Source: CAYTOF01 sp964439435 (GTDB taxonomy: Bacteria > Bacillota > Clostridia > Oscillospirales > QAMX01). From it: a stretch of 35,312 nucleotides of DNA. The stretch spans positions 1 through 35,312 of the forward strand of contig CAYTOF010000014.1 of the NCBI GenBank assembly GCA_964439435.1, in the 5' to 3' direction. Positions within the stretch are counted from its first letter, which is position 1; each line of letters opens with the position of its first letter. Below, in pieces: positions 8,557 through 15,794 of the stretch. A program made the translations under genes and the position numbers. Below the pieces are notes generated by a model. It made no database searches, was not told the DNA's origin, and saw only the letters and a list, made by a program, of their open reading frames with translations.

Positions 8557-9936
8557 CTATATTACAGATTCTTCTTTGAGCTCCATATCTTCGTGGGCAA
8601 TGAGTTTGTCCAGCCTTTTAAACTCCACCCACAGCCAACCTCCGGTCAAAATAAAAGCTCCGAGATCCGAAAAGGGAGCCGACCACCAGATGCCCTCGAG
8701 TCCCCAAAAATGAGGAAGAACAAAGAGCAGAGGGATAAAGATAAATACTTGCCTTGACAGGCCGAGCAAGGTGGCTTGATTCGGCTTGCCGACAGCTTGA
8801 AAATAACTCGTGCTGAGCATCTGCAGCCCCACCAAGGGTATAAATTTAAAGAAGATGTTCATGGCATACACCCCAAGGGATATGAGTTCCGGGTTTTTGT
8901 TGAACAGCCCAACGAGTGTGGCAGGCCAGATTTTTGAGACCACAAGTCCCACTGAGATGATACACGTAGTCCAGATCATGGAAAGTATAAGGGTGGATTT
9001 TACCCTCTTTAGATTTTTTGCTCCAAAGTTATACCCCATGATGGGTTGTGCTCCCTGAGCTATGCCCATGGCAGGCATGACCAAAAATGTGGTGATGCTC
9101 ATGATGATGCCGACCACCGCCAACGCCATATCCCCACCATATTGTTCAAGCTTGCGATTTAAGATCATCTGCTGAATAGAACCCGTAACCTGCATGACAA
9201 AGGTCGGAAACCCGACAGTGACAATGCCTCTTATCAAAATGGCATCGAGAGCGAAGTTTTTCTTCTTTATTTTCAAAACACTTTTCCCCGAAAGGAAATG
9301 ATAAAGCACCCAAGTGCTGGTGACGCCATAGGATATAATGGTCGCGGCTGCCGCTCCTTTTATCCCCCAGTTGAAAATGAAGATAAACAGATAATCCAGC
9401 ACAATATTTGTTACCGTGCCAATCAGCATGGTGTTCATCGCAATTCTTGGTTGCCCCTCGGCTCTGATGAAGTTGTTCATGCCCGTACCCACGGCCAAAA
9501 AAACTGTGCCGACTAAAATGATTCTCATATAGTCCAGGGCATAGGGCATCACCTCTGCGCTCTTTACAAAAACAGAAAGAATCGGTTCAAGAAACACAAG
9601 GCCTAAAACTGTTATGCCAACGCCGAGAATGAGCAAAAGCATCAAGGCGTTTGTCATGATTTTTTCCGCTTCTTCGCCTTTGCCCTCGCCCAATCGGATG
9701 GAAATCAAAGAAGTGGCTCCCATACCTATGAGCATGATGATAGCGACAAACCCTGTCACCAGAGGAAAACACACCGTCACACCGGCAAGTGCCAGTTCTC
9801 CGACACCACGTCCCACAAACATGCTGTCCACTATATTGTAAAGAGCATTTACCAGCAGACCCACTATGGCCGGCAGGGAAAATTTTAACAGCAATTTCCC
9901 TATGCTCCCCTTTGCCATTTCTTTAGATTTGTCCAT
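8557..9936 (-). CDS. MATE-family multidrug/toxin exporter
   Basis: The 459-residue protein has about twelve hydrophobic segments in two similar halves, as in MATE transporters of the MepA/NorM type. Typical stretches include LPAIVGLLVNALYNIVDSMF near the N-terminus, NNFIRAEGQP in the first half and GIAQGAQPIMGYNFGA at the start of the second half. These proteins expel cationic drugs or metabolites using a Na+ or H+ gradient. The length is normal and the frame intact. The ATG at 9936 follows AAGGGG at 8 nt. The promoter carries a palindrome, so control by a repressor is likely. The substrate is unknown. Confidence 0.93.
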   Translation of the reverse strand: MDKSKEMAKGSIGKLLLKFSLPAIVGLLVNALYNIVDSMFVGRGVGELALAGVTVCFPLVTGFVAIIMLIGMGATSLISIRLGEGKGEEAEKIMTNALMLLLILGVGITVLGLVFLEPILSVFVKSAEVMPYALDYMRIILVGTVFLAVGTGMNNFIRAEGQPRIAMNTMLIGTVTNIVLDYLFIFIFNWGIKGAAAATIISYGVTSTWVLYHFLSGKSVLKIKKKNFALDAILIRGIVTVGFPTFVMQVTGSIQQMILNRKLEQYGGDMALAVVGIIMSITTFLVMPAMGIAQGAQPIMGYNFGAKNLKRVKSTLILSMIWTTCIISVGLVVSKIWPATLVGLFNKNPELISLGVYAMNIFFKFIPLVGLQMLSTSYFQAVGKPNQATLLGLSRQVFIFIPLLFVLPHFWGLEGIWWSAPFSDLGAFILTGGWLWVEFKRLDKLIAHEDMELKEESVI

Positions 9937-9970
9937 TTAATGTCCCCTTTATAAAAATGTATCATTCCAT

Positions 9971-9999
9971 ATCATAGCACAATAATTGTGAGTTGGCAA
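9971..9999 (-). promoter_or_regulatory. MATE promoter with an internal operator-like palindrome
   Basis: On the minus strand TTGCCA (9999-9994), 17 bp and TATGAT (9976-9971) form a sigma-A promoter. The spacer contains the perfect palindrome CACAATAATTGTG (9978-9990), a good position for a repressor. No regulator gene is adjacent. Confidence 0.6.
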
Positions 10000-10064
10000 A
10001 TGAGGCAGCCCTTGAATATGCAGAGCAAAGCCTTGCGAGGACCGCGCGGTCCGCACAGGTAAAG

Positions 10065-10106
10065 CGCCCTGTCATTCCAAGGCATGCACCTTGAAATAAC
10101 AGGGCG
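10065..10106 (-). terminator. Hairpin after the anti-sigma-like gene
   Basis: CGCCCTGT/ACAGGGCG closes a stem that continues with ATT/AAT and CAAGG/CCTTG, with two mismatches. It follows the stop codon at 10125; the following T-run is weak. Confidence 0.55.
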
Positions 10107-10124
10107 GGAATACTTTTTGGGATC

Positions 10125-11435
10125 TTATTCTTCTATCATAAAGTCTCCGTTTTCGAAATAACTCCCCTGCTGCACCTCCGACACACCGTGGATGTAGTCC
10201 GGCTCCCCTGCATATATGATGCCGTCGAAACTGACCATGACCATATCGCCGACTTTCAGCATTTTCACCACGCGGCTGATGCGCAGCTCCTCTGCCGCGA
10301 TTTTAAACACCCTGCCGTCCTCCGGGTTTTTCATGGAGGTTTTGTCGTCCAGCAGGAAATAACCCTGCCCGATCTTTGTGATCTGCCCGATCAGCACATG
10401 GCTTTGCGCCTGTGTGTCCTTTTCACCCTTGGCCATGGCATAGTCAATTATCTCCCGCGCCGCATCCTCGCCTATATAATAGGCATAACCGTAATCCGCG
10501 ACATTTGTCAGGAGATAGCCCTCCGCATTGACGGTGAAGGCCCTGTTTTCTATCCCGAGGGAGGCCGAGCTTGCACTGAAGGTGATGTGCTCTGTGTTGT
10601 AATAATATGTGTAGCTTGTGTCAATCGGGGTGCCGGGCGGGATATAGGGCGGTGAGATGAGCTCCCCCTCTTGGCTTTCGGCCGAGGGCGCCTCCGCCCC
10701 TGTGGATGTTGCTGCCTCTGCGCCGTAGACCTTGGCAAGAAGCTCCCAGATATGCCCGTTCTCTGCCTCTGTCAGCACAAAATTGCCCCGCTCTATGCCC
10801 CCGTAGTTATAAGAAAAGGCCGTGAGGGGCAGGTTTTCTCTCAAATTGTACCTTGCGACAAATTCGCCAAAGGTCTTGTAATCTGTATAGTTATTTGCTT
10901 TACAGACATAGCAGAGATCGGAACCGCTGTATTTGACCGCGACAAACTCATCTCTTGGCAGTCCCTTGATGCCGAAAACCTGCGCCGCGCTCTGATGGTT
11001 TTGATCTGTGTACGGGTCTTGTCCGTATGCCATCCCCTGCCCGCTGCTCTCATCCAGCAGGTCAACGGATATCTCCCTGCCTCTGCAAGTGTAGCTTATG
11101 CCTTGAAAAACAATCTCCGGAAATTGCTCATACACATATTTTTCATCCCAGGTCCAGATGATGGCGCGCTGCTCCGAGCCAAAATCGAGGCTGTTGCGCT
11201 TTCTTGTATCTATGCGGATTTCCTTTCCGTTTACATCCGTCTGCGTGAGGTAGTTGCCCCCCGAACCTCCGCCAAAATAGTAGAATGAGGGTATGAGCAC
11301 CGCCGCAAGCATCGCCATGGCAAAGGTTCCGACAATCGCTCTTTTTTTGTATGTTTTATTTCTGTGTTCTTTTGTTTTCTGATGTTCCCGGCGCCGTTCA
11401 AACAGGCTCTGTGCCATCTCCTCATAGGTTTTCAT
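10125..11435 (-). CDS. Membrane-anchored partner of the upstream ECF sigma factor (putative anti-sigma)
   Basis: The 436-residue product has a short charged cytosolic N-terminus (about 30 residues), one membrane segment (about 33-55) and a large outside domain with a proline-rich linker (ISPPYIPPGTP). It overlaps the sigma gene by 14 nt and is probably translationally coupled. That arrangement is standard for an ECF sigma factor followed by its membrane anti-sigma or sensor protein. I do not recognise the outside domain. I chose the ATG at 11435 (GGAAGG 8 nt upstream) over an in-frame TTG at 11441. The anti-sigma role rests on topology and context only. Confidence 0.6.
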   Translation of the reverse strand: MKTYEEMAQSLFERRREHQKTKEHRNKTYKKRAIVGTFAMAMLAAVLIPSFYYFGGGSGGNYLTQTDVNGKEIRIDTRKRNSLDFGSEQRAIIWTWDEKYVYEQFPEIVFQGISYTCRGREISVDLLDESSGQGMAYGQDPYTDQNHQSAAQVFGIKGLPRDEFVAVKYSGSDLCYVCKANNYTDYKTFGEFVARYNLRENLPLTAFSYNYGGIERGNFVLTEAENGHIWELLAKVYGAEAATSTGAEAPSAESQEGELISPPYIPPGTPIDTSYTYYYNTEHITFSASSASLGIENRAFTVNAEGYLLTNVADYGYAYYIGEDAAREIIDYAMAKGEKDTQAQSHVLIGQITKIGQGYFLLDDKTSMKNPEDGRVFKIAAEELRISRVVKMLKVGDMVMVSFDGIIYAGEPDYIHGVSEVQQGSYFENGDFMIEE

Positions 11436-11994
11436 AGTCAAAACCTTCCTTTTCCAGTTGATTTTTGAGAGCGGCTCTCGCCCGCCAAATCAGGGTGTCC
11501 ACCGCGCGAGTGGTCTTTTTCATCACGCTGCCGACATCTTTATGGGACAGCCCTTCGAAATAGACCAGCCAAAGCGCCTGCCTGTATTCCTCTTTCAAGT
11601 TTCTCATAGCTTTGGCCAAAATGATCTCCCGTTCTTTTTTTAAATATATTTCCTCAGGGTCACCCTCGCCTGCCAAAAGGTCTTCTCGTAGGGGAATTTC
11701 AGCTTGGCTTGCCTTGCGCAGATGGTCCATCGCCACATTTCTGCCGATGGTAAAAAGCCATGTCTTAAAGGAGGCCTTTCCTTTATACTGTGGCTTTTCT
11801 ATAAGCAGCTTGAAAAAGGTGTCCTCGCAGAGCTCTTCGGCCAGATGCAAATTCCCGGTAAATGTGAAAATATAAAACAGCAAAGCGTCCTTGTGCTCTT
11901 TTAGCATCTCCACAAAGCCCGCATCGTCGCCTTCTAAAAACTTTATATAACCCAGGGCGCCGACATCTGCGCTTGTCCCGTCCATCTCCGCCAT
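11422..11994 (-). CDS. ECF-type RNA polymerase sigma factor
   Basis: The 190-residue protein has sigma-70 region 2 (about 25-95; AEELCEDTFFKLL and FKTWLFTIGRNVAMDHLRK) and a region 4 helix-turn-helix (about 125-180; LWLVYFEGLSHKDVGSVM, RARAALKNQL). ECF factors direct RNA polymerase to stress or envelope promoters when released from a membrane anti-sigma, here probably the overlapping downstream gene. I chose the ATG at 11994 because AGGAGGAG lies 9 nt upstream; an upstream in-frame extension to 12087 has no good ribosome site and runs into the promoter. Its regulon cannot be seen here. Confidence 0.9.
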   Translation of the reverse strand: MAEMDGTSADVGALGYIKFLEGDDAGFVEMLKEHKDALLFYIFTFTGNLHLAEELCEDTFFKLLIEKPQYKGKASFKTWLFTIGRNVAMDHLRKASQAEIPLREDLLAGEGDPEEIYLKKEREIILAKAMRNLKEEYRQALWLVYFEGLSHKDVGSVMKKTTRAVDTLIWRARAALKNQLEKEGFDYENL

Positions 11995-12100
11995 AAGCTC
12001 TTTCTCCTCCTGCGCCGCAAAACCGCATTTGCACTTGCGCCTTTTTGCCCTCTCACACCTTATACGGTAAAACCATGAAAACCTCACACTTCTTTGGATA

Positions 12101-12130
12101 AATATATCACGAAGGCGGAATTCTTGTCAA
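12101..12130 (-). promoter_or_regulatory. Promoter of the sigma/anti-sigma operon
   Basis: On the minus strand TTGACA (12130-12125), 18 bp and TATATT (12106-12101) lie about 107 bp before the sigma start codon. This is a sigma-A-type promoter, so autoregulation by the ECF factor is not obvious. Confidence 0.6.
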
Positions 12131-12228
12131 TCAAAGTAAAATTTTGGCTCTCGGAGTGTAAAACACGCCCCCACTGCGACAAAAAAGACAATGTGGCATT
12201 TTGGGGTAAATTGTTTTTCCCTGCGCCA

Positions 12229-12257
12229 TTGACCGATGTTTTAAAATGTGCTAATAT
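12229..12257 (+). promoter_or_regulatory. Promoter of the SIMPL-domain gene
   Basis: TTGACC (12229-12234), 17 bp and TAATAT (12252-12257) lie 43 bp before the ATG at 12301. The divergent 306-bp gap 11995-12300 holds this promoter and the sigma-operon promoter and nothing else that I can see. Confidence 0.55.
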
Positions 12258-12300
12258 TCAATCAGAGTCAAAACCAGCCCCACATATAGGAGGAGAAATT

Positions 12301-12963
12301 ATGCCGCGGACAATAACTGTAAAAGGTGTGGGCAAATCCACCACAAAGCCTGATTTGGTTGTGCTCTCCATGAGCCTTGAATCCAAAGATATGGACTATG
12401 AAAAGGCCATGGAGATAGCTGCCGACAACATTGCAAAGCTGAACAAATCGCTGGAAGAGGTCGATTTTGAGAAAAGCGCAATAAAGACGACGAACTTCAA
12501 CCTGCGGACAGACTATGAGAGCGTGCGCTCAAAAGACGGAAACTACAGGCAGGTGTTTCGGGGGTATGTGGTCATACACGATTTAAAGGTCGAGTTTGAC
12601 TTTGATTCCGATCGGTTGACAAGGGCGTTGGCTGCGGTGAGCTCCTGCCCTGCACGCCCGCGGCTGTCCGTCGCCTTTACCGTCAAGGACACTTCGGCCA
12701 TCAACGAGGAGATGCTGCACTCCGCAACGCAGAACGCAAGGCGCAAGGCGGAAATTCTCTGCGCCGCCTCCGGTGTGGAGCTCTGTTCCCTGCTCTCCAT
12801 CAACTACAGCTGGGGCGAGCTGAATATCTACTCCAAAACCGGATATGCTTTTGAGTCGGACGGCCTCATGGCAGCCCCCATGGCCGCGCGCGCCAATATC
12901 GAGATTGAGCCGGACGAAATCAAGAACAGCGACACTGTCACTTTTGTGTGGGAAATCAAATAG
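12301..12963 (+). CDS. SIMPL-domain (DUF541) protein
   Basis: The 220-residue protein matches the SIMPL/DUF541 family throughout: TITVKGVGKSTTKPDLVVLSMSLES at the start, the YEKAMEIAADNIAKL helix, an ARRKAEILCAASGVEL helix and a late I-INYSWGE-type strand. Members form oligomeric rings in other bacteria, and their role is poorly defined (oxidative stress, signalling). Unlike many Gram-negative members it has no signal peptide, so it should be cytosolic. GGAGGAG stands 5-6 nt before the ATG at 12301, so the longer in-frame reading from 12094 is not the real start. It is a single-gene unit. Confidence 0.85.
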   Translation: MPRTITVKGVGKSTTKPDLVVLSMSLESKDMDYEKAMEIAADNIAKLNKSLEEVDFEKSAIKTTNFNLRTDYESVRSKDGNYRQVFRGYVVIHDLKVEFDFDSDRLTRALAAVSSCPARPRLSVAFTVKDTSAINEEMLHSATQNARRKAEILCAASGVELCSLLSINYSWGELNIYSKTGYAFESDGLMAAPMAARANIEIEPDEIKNSDTVTFVWEIK

Positions 12964-13162
12964 AAGACCTCGTCTCTGCCATTTATTTGCCCACCAAGAC
13001 AAGCGCGGCTGGGAAATAACAGCTCAGCCAAAATTCAGTTTATCCTATACGGCAAGGGAGCCACATTGGAGAGCGCAATCTGCGAGAGGACATTTCCCCG
13101 CGGATGAATTCCCGTTGTCTGTTTGTCAACGCTTCCGCAATGATTTTATTTTCAAAAAGGGC

Positions 13163-13192
13163 TTGACAGCGCCGCCTTGTATATGGTATCAT
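13163..13192 (+). promoter_or_regulatory. tRNA operon promoter
   Basis: TTGACA (13163-13168), 18 bp and TATCAT (13187-13192) lie 29 bp before the first base of tRNA-Thr. Confidence 0.7.
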
Positions 13193-13221
13193 AGGGCACG
13201 CTGATTGTATTTTCAGTAGTT

Positions 13222-13297
13222 GCTGGTGTAGCTCAGTTGGCAGAGCAGCTGATTTGTAATCAGCAGGTCGGGGGTTCAAGTCCCTTCACCAGCTCCA
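13222..13297 (+). tRNA. tRNA-Thr (anticodon TGT), CCA encoded
   Basis: A complete cloverleaf: acceptor GCTGGTG/CACCAGC, D arm GCTCAGTTGGCAGAGC, anticodon arm CTGATTTGTAATCAG with TGT, T arm GGGGGTTCAAGTCCC and an encoded CCA. Confidence 0.96.
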
Positions 13298-13319
13298 TAA
13301 AATAAATTTAACTTAAATA

Positions 13320-13391
13320 AGCGGCCAAAGGGGGCAGACTGTAAATCTGTTGTCGGTGACTTCGGTGGTTCAAATCCGCCCTCTCCCACCA
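13320..13391 (+). pseudogene. tRNA-Tyr (anticodon GTA) lacking its 5' end
   Basis: From AGCGGCC onward this is a normal class II tRNA-Tyr: anticodon arm CAGACTGTAAATCTG, a variable arm, a T arm GGTGG/CCGCC, 3' acceptor strand CTCTCCC and encoded ACCA. The expected partner GGGAGAG and the first half of the D stem are absent; AT-rich sequence (13298-13319) stands in their place. It lies 22 bp after tRNA-Thr and ahead of an intrinsic terminator, so it is at the natural operon position. As read it cannot form an acceptor stem. Either the gene is broken or the assembly is wrong here. Confidence 0.85.
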
Positions 13392-13394
13392 AAA

Positions 13395-13425
13395 AAAAGA
13401 CGCACTTTAGTGCGTCTTTTCTTTT
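13395..13425 (+). terminator. tRNA operon terminator
   Basis: AAAAGACGCAC (13395-13405) pairs with GTGCGTCTTTT (13410-13420) over a TTTA loop and continues into a T-rich run. Confidence 0.9.
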
Positions 13426-13496
13426 TGCCCTTTTCTCTTTTTCACTCACAGGGCAGATAAGGGTTGACATTGAAATTACCGTTTTATATAACTGTT

Positions 13497-14825
13497 TTAA
13501 AAATCAAATCTTTCGAGATGGATCCTTGAAGCTTCAACACCATTGCCAAGCAGTATTGAGTTAATTGCATTCATCATGCCGGGGGGGCCGCAAACGAGGA
13601 AATCAGCCTTCGTGTACAGGGGCTCCACCCCGATTTCGGATAAATATGCGGTGTCAATCAGTCCATGAGCATAAGGCGGGCGGTTTTCATTTGCTAAGAT
13701 CAAATGAAACTTAAAACCGGGATTGTCTTCCTCCATTTTTTGAAATATGTCCAAATCGAAAGTATCTTGAAGTGCGGCAGCTCCCCAAATCAAATAAATG
13801 AGGCGACTTCGATCAGTTGCGAGCTGTTCGTTCAAAATGCTCAAATGCGGAGTGATGCCGATCCCCCCTGCCATGAGCACTATCGGACTATTTTTAGCCG
13901 CCACAGGCGCAGACCAAAAGTTTCCATATGGACCTTCTATCGAGGCTATGTCACCTTGCTTTAACAAAGGCAACTTTTTCGTATAGTCACCTGATTCTTT
14001 TGCCATCAAGGAAAAGGATAACTGCATGGTTTGCGGGGCTGATGCAATAGAGAAAGGGTGGCTTTCTTTTGGCAAAGCCGAGCGGACAAAACGTACAAAA
14101 ACATATTGTCCTGCTTGGCAGTTCAACGATTTATTCGCAAGTGGCGCAAATGTCATCTTATGCACATTGGGCGTTACCAACTCTATGTTCTCCAGAACAT
14201 GAGTGGGCCTATAACTTTTTATCTTTGCATAGCTGTAGTAAAGCAAAATGGCCACAACATAGAACGATAAAAGCGCGACAAACAATGGATTTTCTCTAAC
14301 CGCAGGCATTGAAACAACATGCCCAAAAATCAACACCACTGCAAATAGCGATAAACGATGAAGCCATAGTGCCCGTTCTCTCTTACGTGGGCCATCTTTT
14401 CGTCGCATCAATTTGGGCGATTTGCCAATGAAATTGACCGACAAATAAAGAACGCCCATCAAAATGGCGATGGCCAGACATAAAAATCCCAAAATGCCCA
14501 AAGGCGCTGCGGGGATTGCGAAGTTTCCGATTTTAACCTTTGCGACCTCCATCACAATATGTGCAAGCCCTGCAAGCACCACCATTATTGCCGCAGCGCC
14601 ATGGACAGCATATAGGTTTTGCAGTCCCATTTTGCTTTCAAGCAATTTTGACCTGGTGGACAAAATGATATCAAACAGCAGGAGCGTGAAAACGCTCAAC
14701 CCAAAGGCGATGGGCAATTCATGCCCTGCGAGCTCTTGGCCATATCCGCCGAAAGAAAAGACAAGCAACAGCGGAACAAATATGATAAAAACCACCGCTG
14801 CATAAAGAGGGAGCTTTTTTCTCAT
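13497..14825 (-). CDS. Ferric-reductase-like flavocytochrome (heme b, FAD, NAD(P)H)
   Basis: The 442-residue membrane oxidoreductase has about six membrane segments (to residue 200) with two His pairs, H75/H89 and H156/H169, placed like the heme b ligands of the ferric reductase/NADPH oxidase superfamily. A ferredoxin-reductase-type module follows: FAD motif HPFSIAS (about 256-262), GPYGNF, the nucleotide-binding loop AGGIGITP (319-326) and CGPPGM (412-417). The C-terminus ends in aromatic residues (RFDF), as usual for this fold. Cytosolic NAD(P)H electrons would pass through FAD and heme to an outside acceptor such as Fe(III), flavin or oxygen. AAAGGAG lies before the ATG at 14825. The next upstream gene on the same strand (VOC protein) is 88 bp away and may be co-transcribed. 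The acceptor is unknown. Confidence 0.88.
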   Translation of the reverse strand: MRKKLPLYAAVVFIIFVPLLLVFSFGGYGQELAGHELPIAFGLSVFTLLLFDIILSTRSKLLESKMGLQNLYAVHGAAAIMVVLAGLAHIVMEVAKVKIGNFAIPAAPLGILGFLCLAIAILMGVLYLSVNFIGKSPKLMRRKDGPRKRERALWLHRLSLFAVVLIFGHVVSMPAVRENPLFVALLSFYVVAILLYYSYAKIKSYRPTHVLENIELVTPNVHKMTFAPLANKSLNCQAGQYVFVRFVRSALPKESHPFSIASAPQTMQLSFSLMAKESGDYTKKLPLLKQGDIASIEGPYGNFWSAPVAAKNSPIVLMAGGIGITPHLSILNEQLATDRSRLIYLIWGAAALQDTFDLDIFQKMEEDNPGFKFHLILANENRPPYAHGLIDTAYLSEIGVEPLYTKADFLVCGPPGMMNAINSILLGNGVEASRIHLERFDF

Positions 14826-14913
14826 TTAATCTCTCCTTTAAGCGCAACCGCAAAATCACAATCACAGTTTAATGCAATGTAATCATCTCGGATAAATCCG
14901 TCAAAAGGACTGT

Positions 14914-15276
14914 TTATTTAATCCATTCAAGGAATTGAATCTTAACGCCATTTGGGTCGGAGGCGAAAAAGAATTTTACCTGTGGGCTTGGTGAAGATGT
15001 TTCGCTGATTTTGATACCCTTTTCCGACAACATCTCTGCAGTTTCTTCAAGTGACTTCACAGCAAATCCCAACGAGATGTCCTGGCCCATATAAATGTCT
15101 GTGTTGTTCTGATTGAAAATAAGCTCTATCTCTGTTTGCCCGTCTCCAAGAAATGCTATTTCAAGGCCGGGCATTGGGGAAAAACGCCTTTTTATGGGGA
15201 AGCCGATAACATCCTGATAAAAAAACAGTGATTCCTCCAAATTTTTCACGGAAAGTGTGACATGAGAAAAACGCAT
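14914..15276 (-). CDS. VOC-superfamily (glyoxalase I-like) protein
   Basis: The 120-residue protein has two beta-alpha-beta-beta-beta halves: MRFSHVTLSVKNLEESLFFYQ and, in the second half, ISLGFAVKSLEETAEML followed by FFFASDPNGVKIQFLEW. This is the layout of lactoylglutathione lyase and related VOC enzymes. The likely metal ligands H5, E51 and E117 are present, but the third position, usually His (HIAF-type), is Ser68, so classic glyoxalase I activity is doubtful. I chose the ATG at 15276 (AAAGGA 9 nt upstream); upstream in-frame codons to 15378 look like read-through of a decayed gene. Substrate unknown. Confidence 0.8.
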   Translation of the reverse strand: MRFSHVTLSVKNLEESLFFYQDVIGFPIKRRFSPMPGLEIAFLGDGQTEIELIFNQNNTDIYMGQDISLGFAVKSLEETAEMLSEKGIKISETSSPSPQVKFFFASDPNGVKIQFLEWIK

Positions 15277-15423
15277 GATTTTTATTCCTTTCTTTTTACA
15301 AATATTTTTTAGCCGATTCGGGTGCGGATTTTGATGTCCACACAGTTTATAAAACAATAACTTATCGCTTATACGCATTGCCTCTTCTAAATGCTTGCGA
15401 TCTATTTCGCTCCTGATTCTATG

Positions 15424-15543
15424 CTATGGGCCAATATCCCAAGCAAGTGCCCCCTTAGCGCCGGAAATAGAATATCCGGATAATTCCTGTTCTATGCGGC
15501 AGCGCAAGCTGTGGACGATATTTCTTATGTAATATCCTAACGC
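15424..15543 (-). pseudogene. Possible relic of a MarR-family regulator
   Basis: The minus strand reads about 39 open codons, including LGYYIRNIVHSL and ELSGYSISGAKGALAWDIG, without a start codon and ending in TAG. The pattern resembles the N-terminal helices and GxxGxxL turn of MarR proteins. Beyond the stop the same frame runs on into the VOC gene start. No other part of a MarR gene is visible. The resemblance is by eye only. Confidence 0.35.
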
Positions 15544-15574
15544 TTACTCCTGCATTTATGTAGGCATCTACACA

Positions 15575-15603
15575 AGTTTATCCTCTTTCATTTTTCTTGT
15601 CAA
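15575..15603 (-). promoter_or_regulatory. Possible promoter upstream of the MarR relic and VOC gene
   Basis: On the minus strand TTGACA (15603-15598), 17 bp and TAAACT (15580-15575). The -10 is a moderate match. It would have driven the decayed gene and now gives the VOC gene a leader of roughly 290 nt. Confidence 0.4.
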
Positions 15604-15723
15604 CAACAAATTGATCTGAGATAAATATATATAATATATCCTCCAAAGGCGACCTTTGACAAAGCGCAAAGGACCGCAACCAATAAAACAGGCGAACACA
15701 ATCACCCAAATTACAAGCACAGA

Positions 15724-15761
15724 AAAAACCTCGCCCATCTTAGCTGATGGGCGAGGTTTTT
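15724..15761. terminator. Terminator of the giant surface-protein operon
   Basis: AAAAACCTCGCCCATC (15724-15739) pairs perfectly with 15746-15761 over a 6-nt loop, with T-runs on both strands. Confidence 0.92.
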
Positions 15762-15794
15762 GTTTGTTTAGAGCCGTTTTCTCACAAGCTCCCC

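Noticed and set aside
10039..10052. Palindrome GGACCGCGCGGTCC between the MATE and anti-sigma-like genes
   Set aside because: It is perfect but isolated, not at a promoter, and of a kind that GC-rich sequence gives by chance; no function can be supported.
13040..13470. Minus-strand open frames reading FEPPKSPTTDLQSAPFG and NPRPADYKSAALPTELH
   Set aside because: These are the familiar false proteins read from the complements of the tRNA-Tyr and tRNA-Thr genes.
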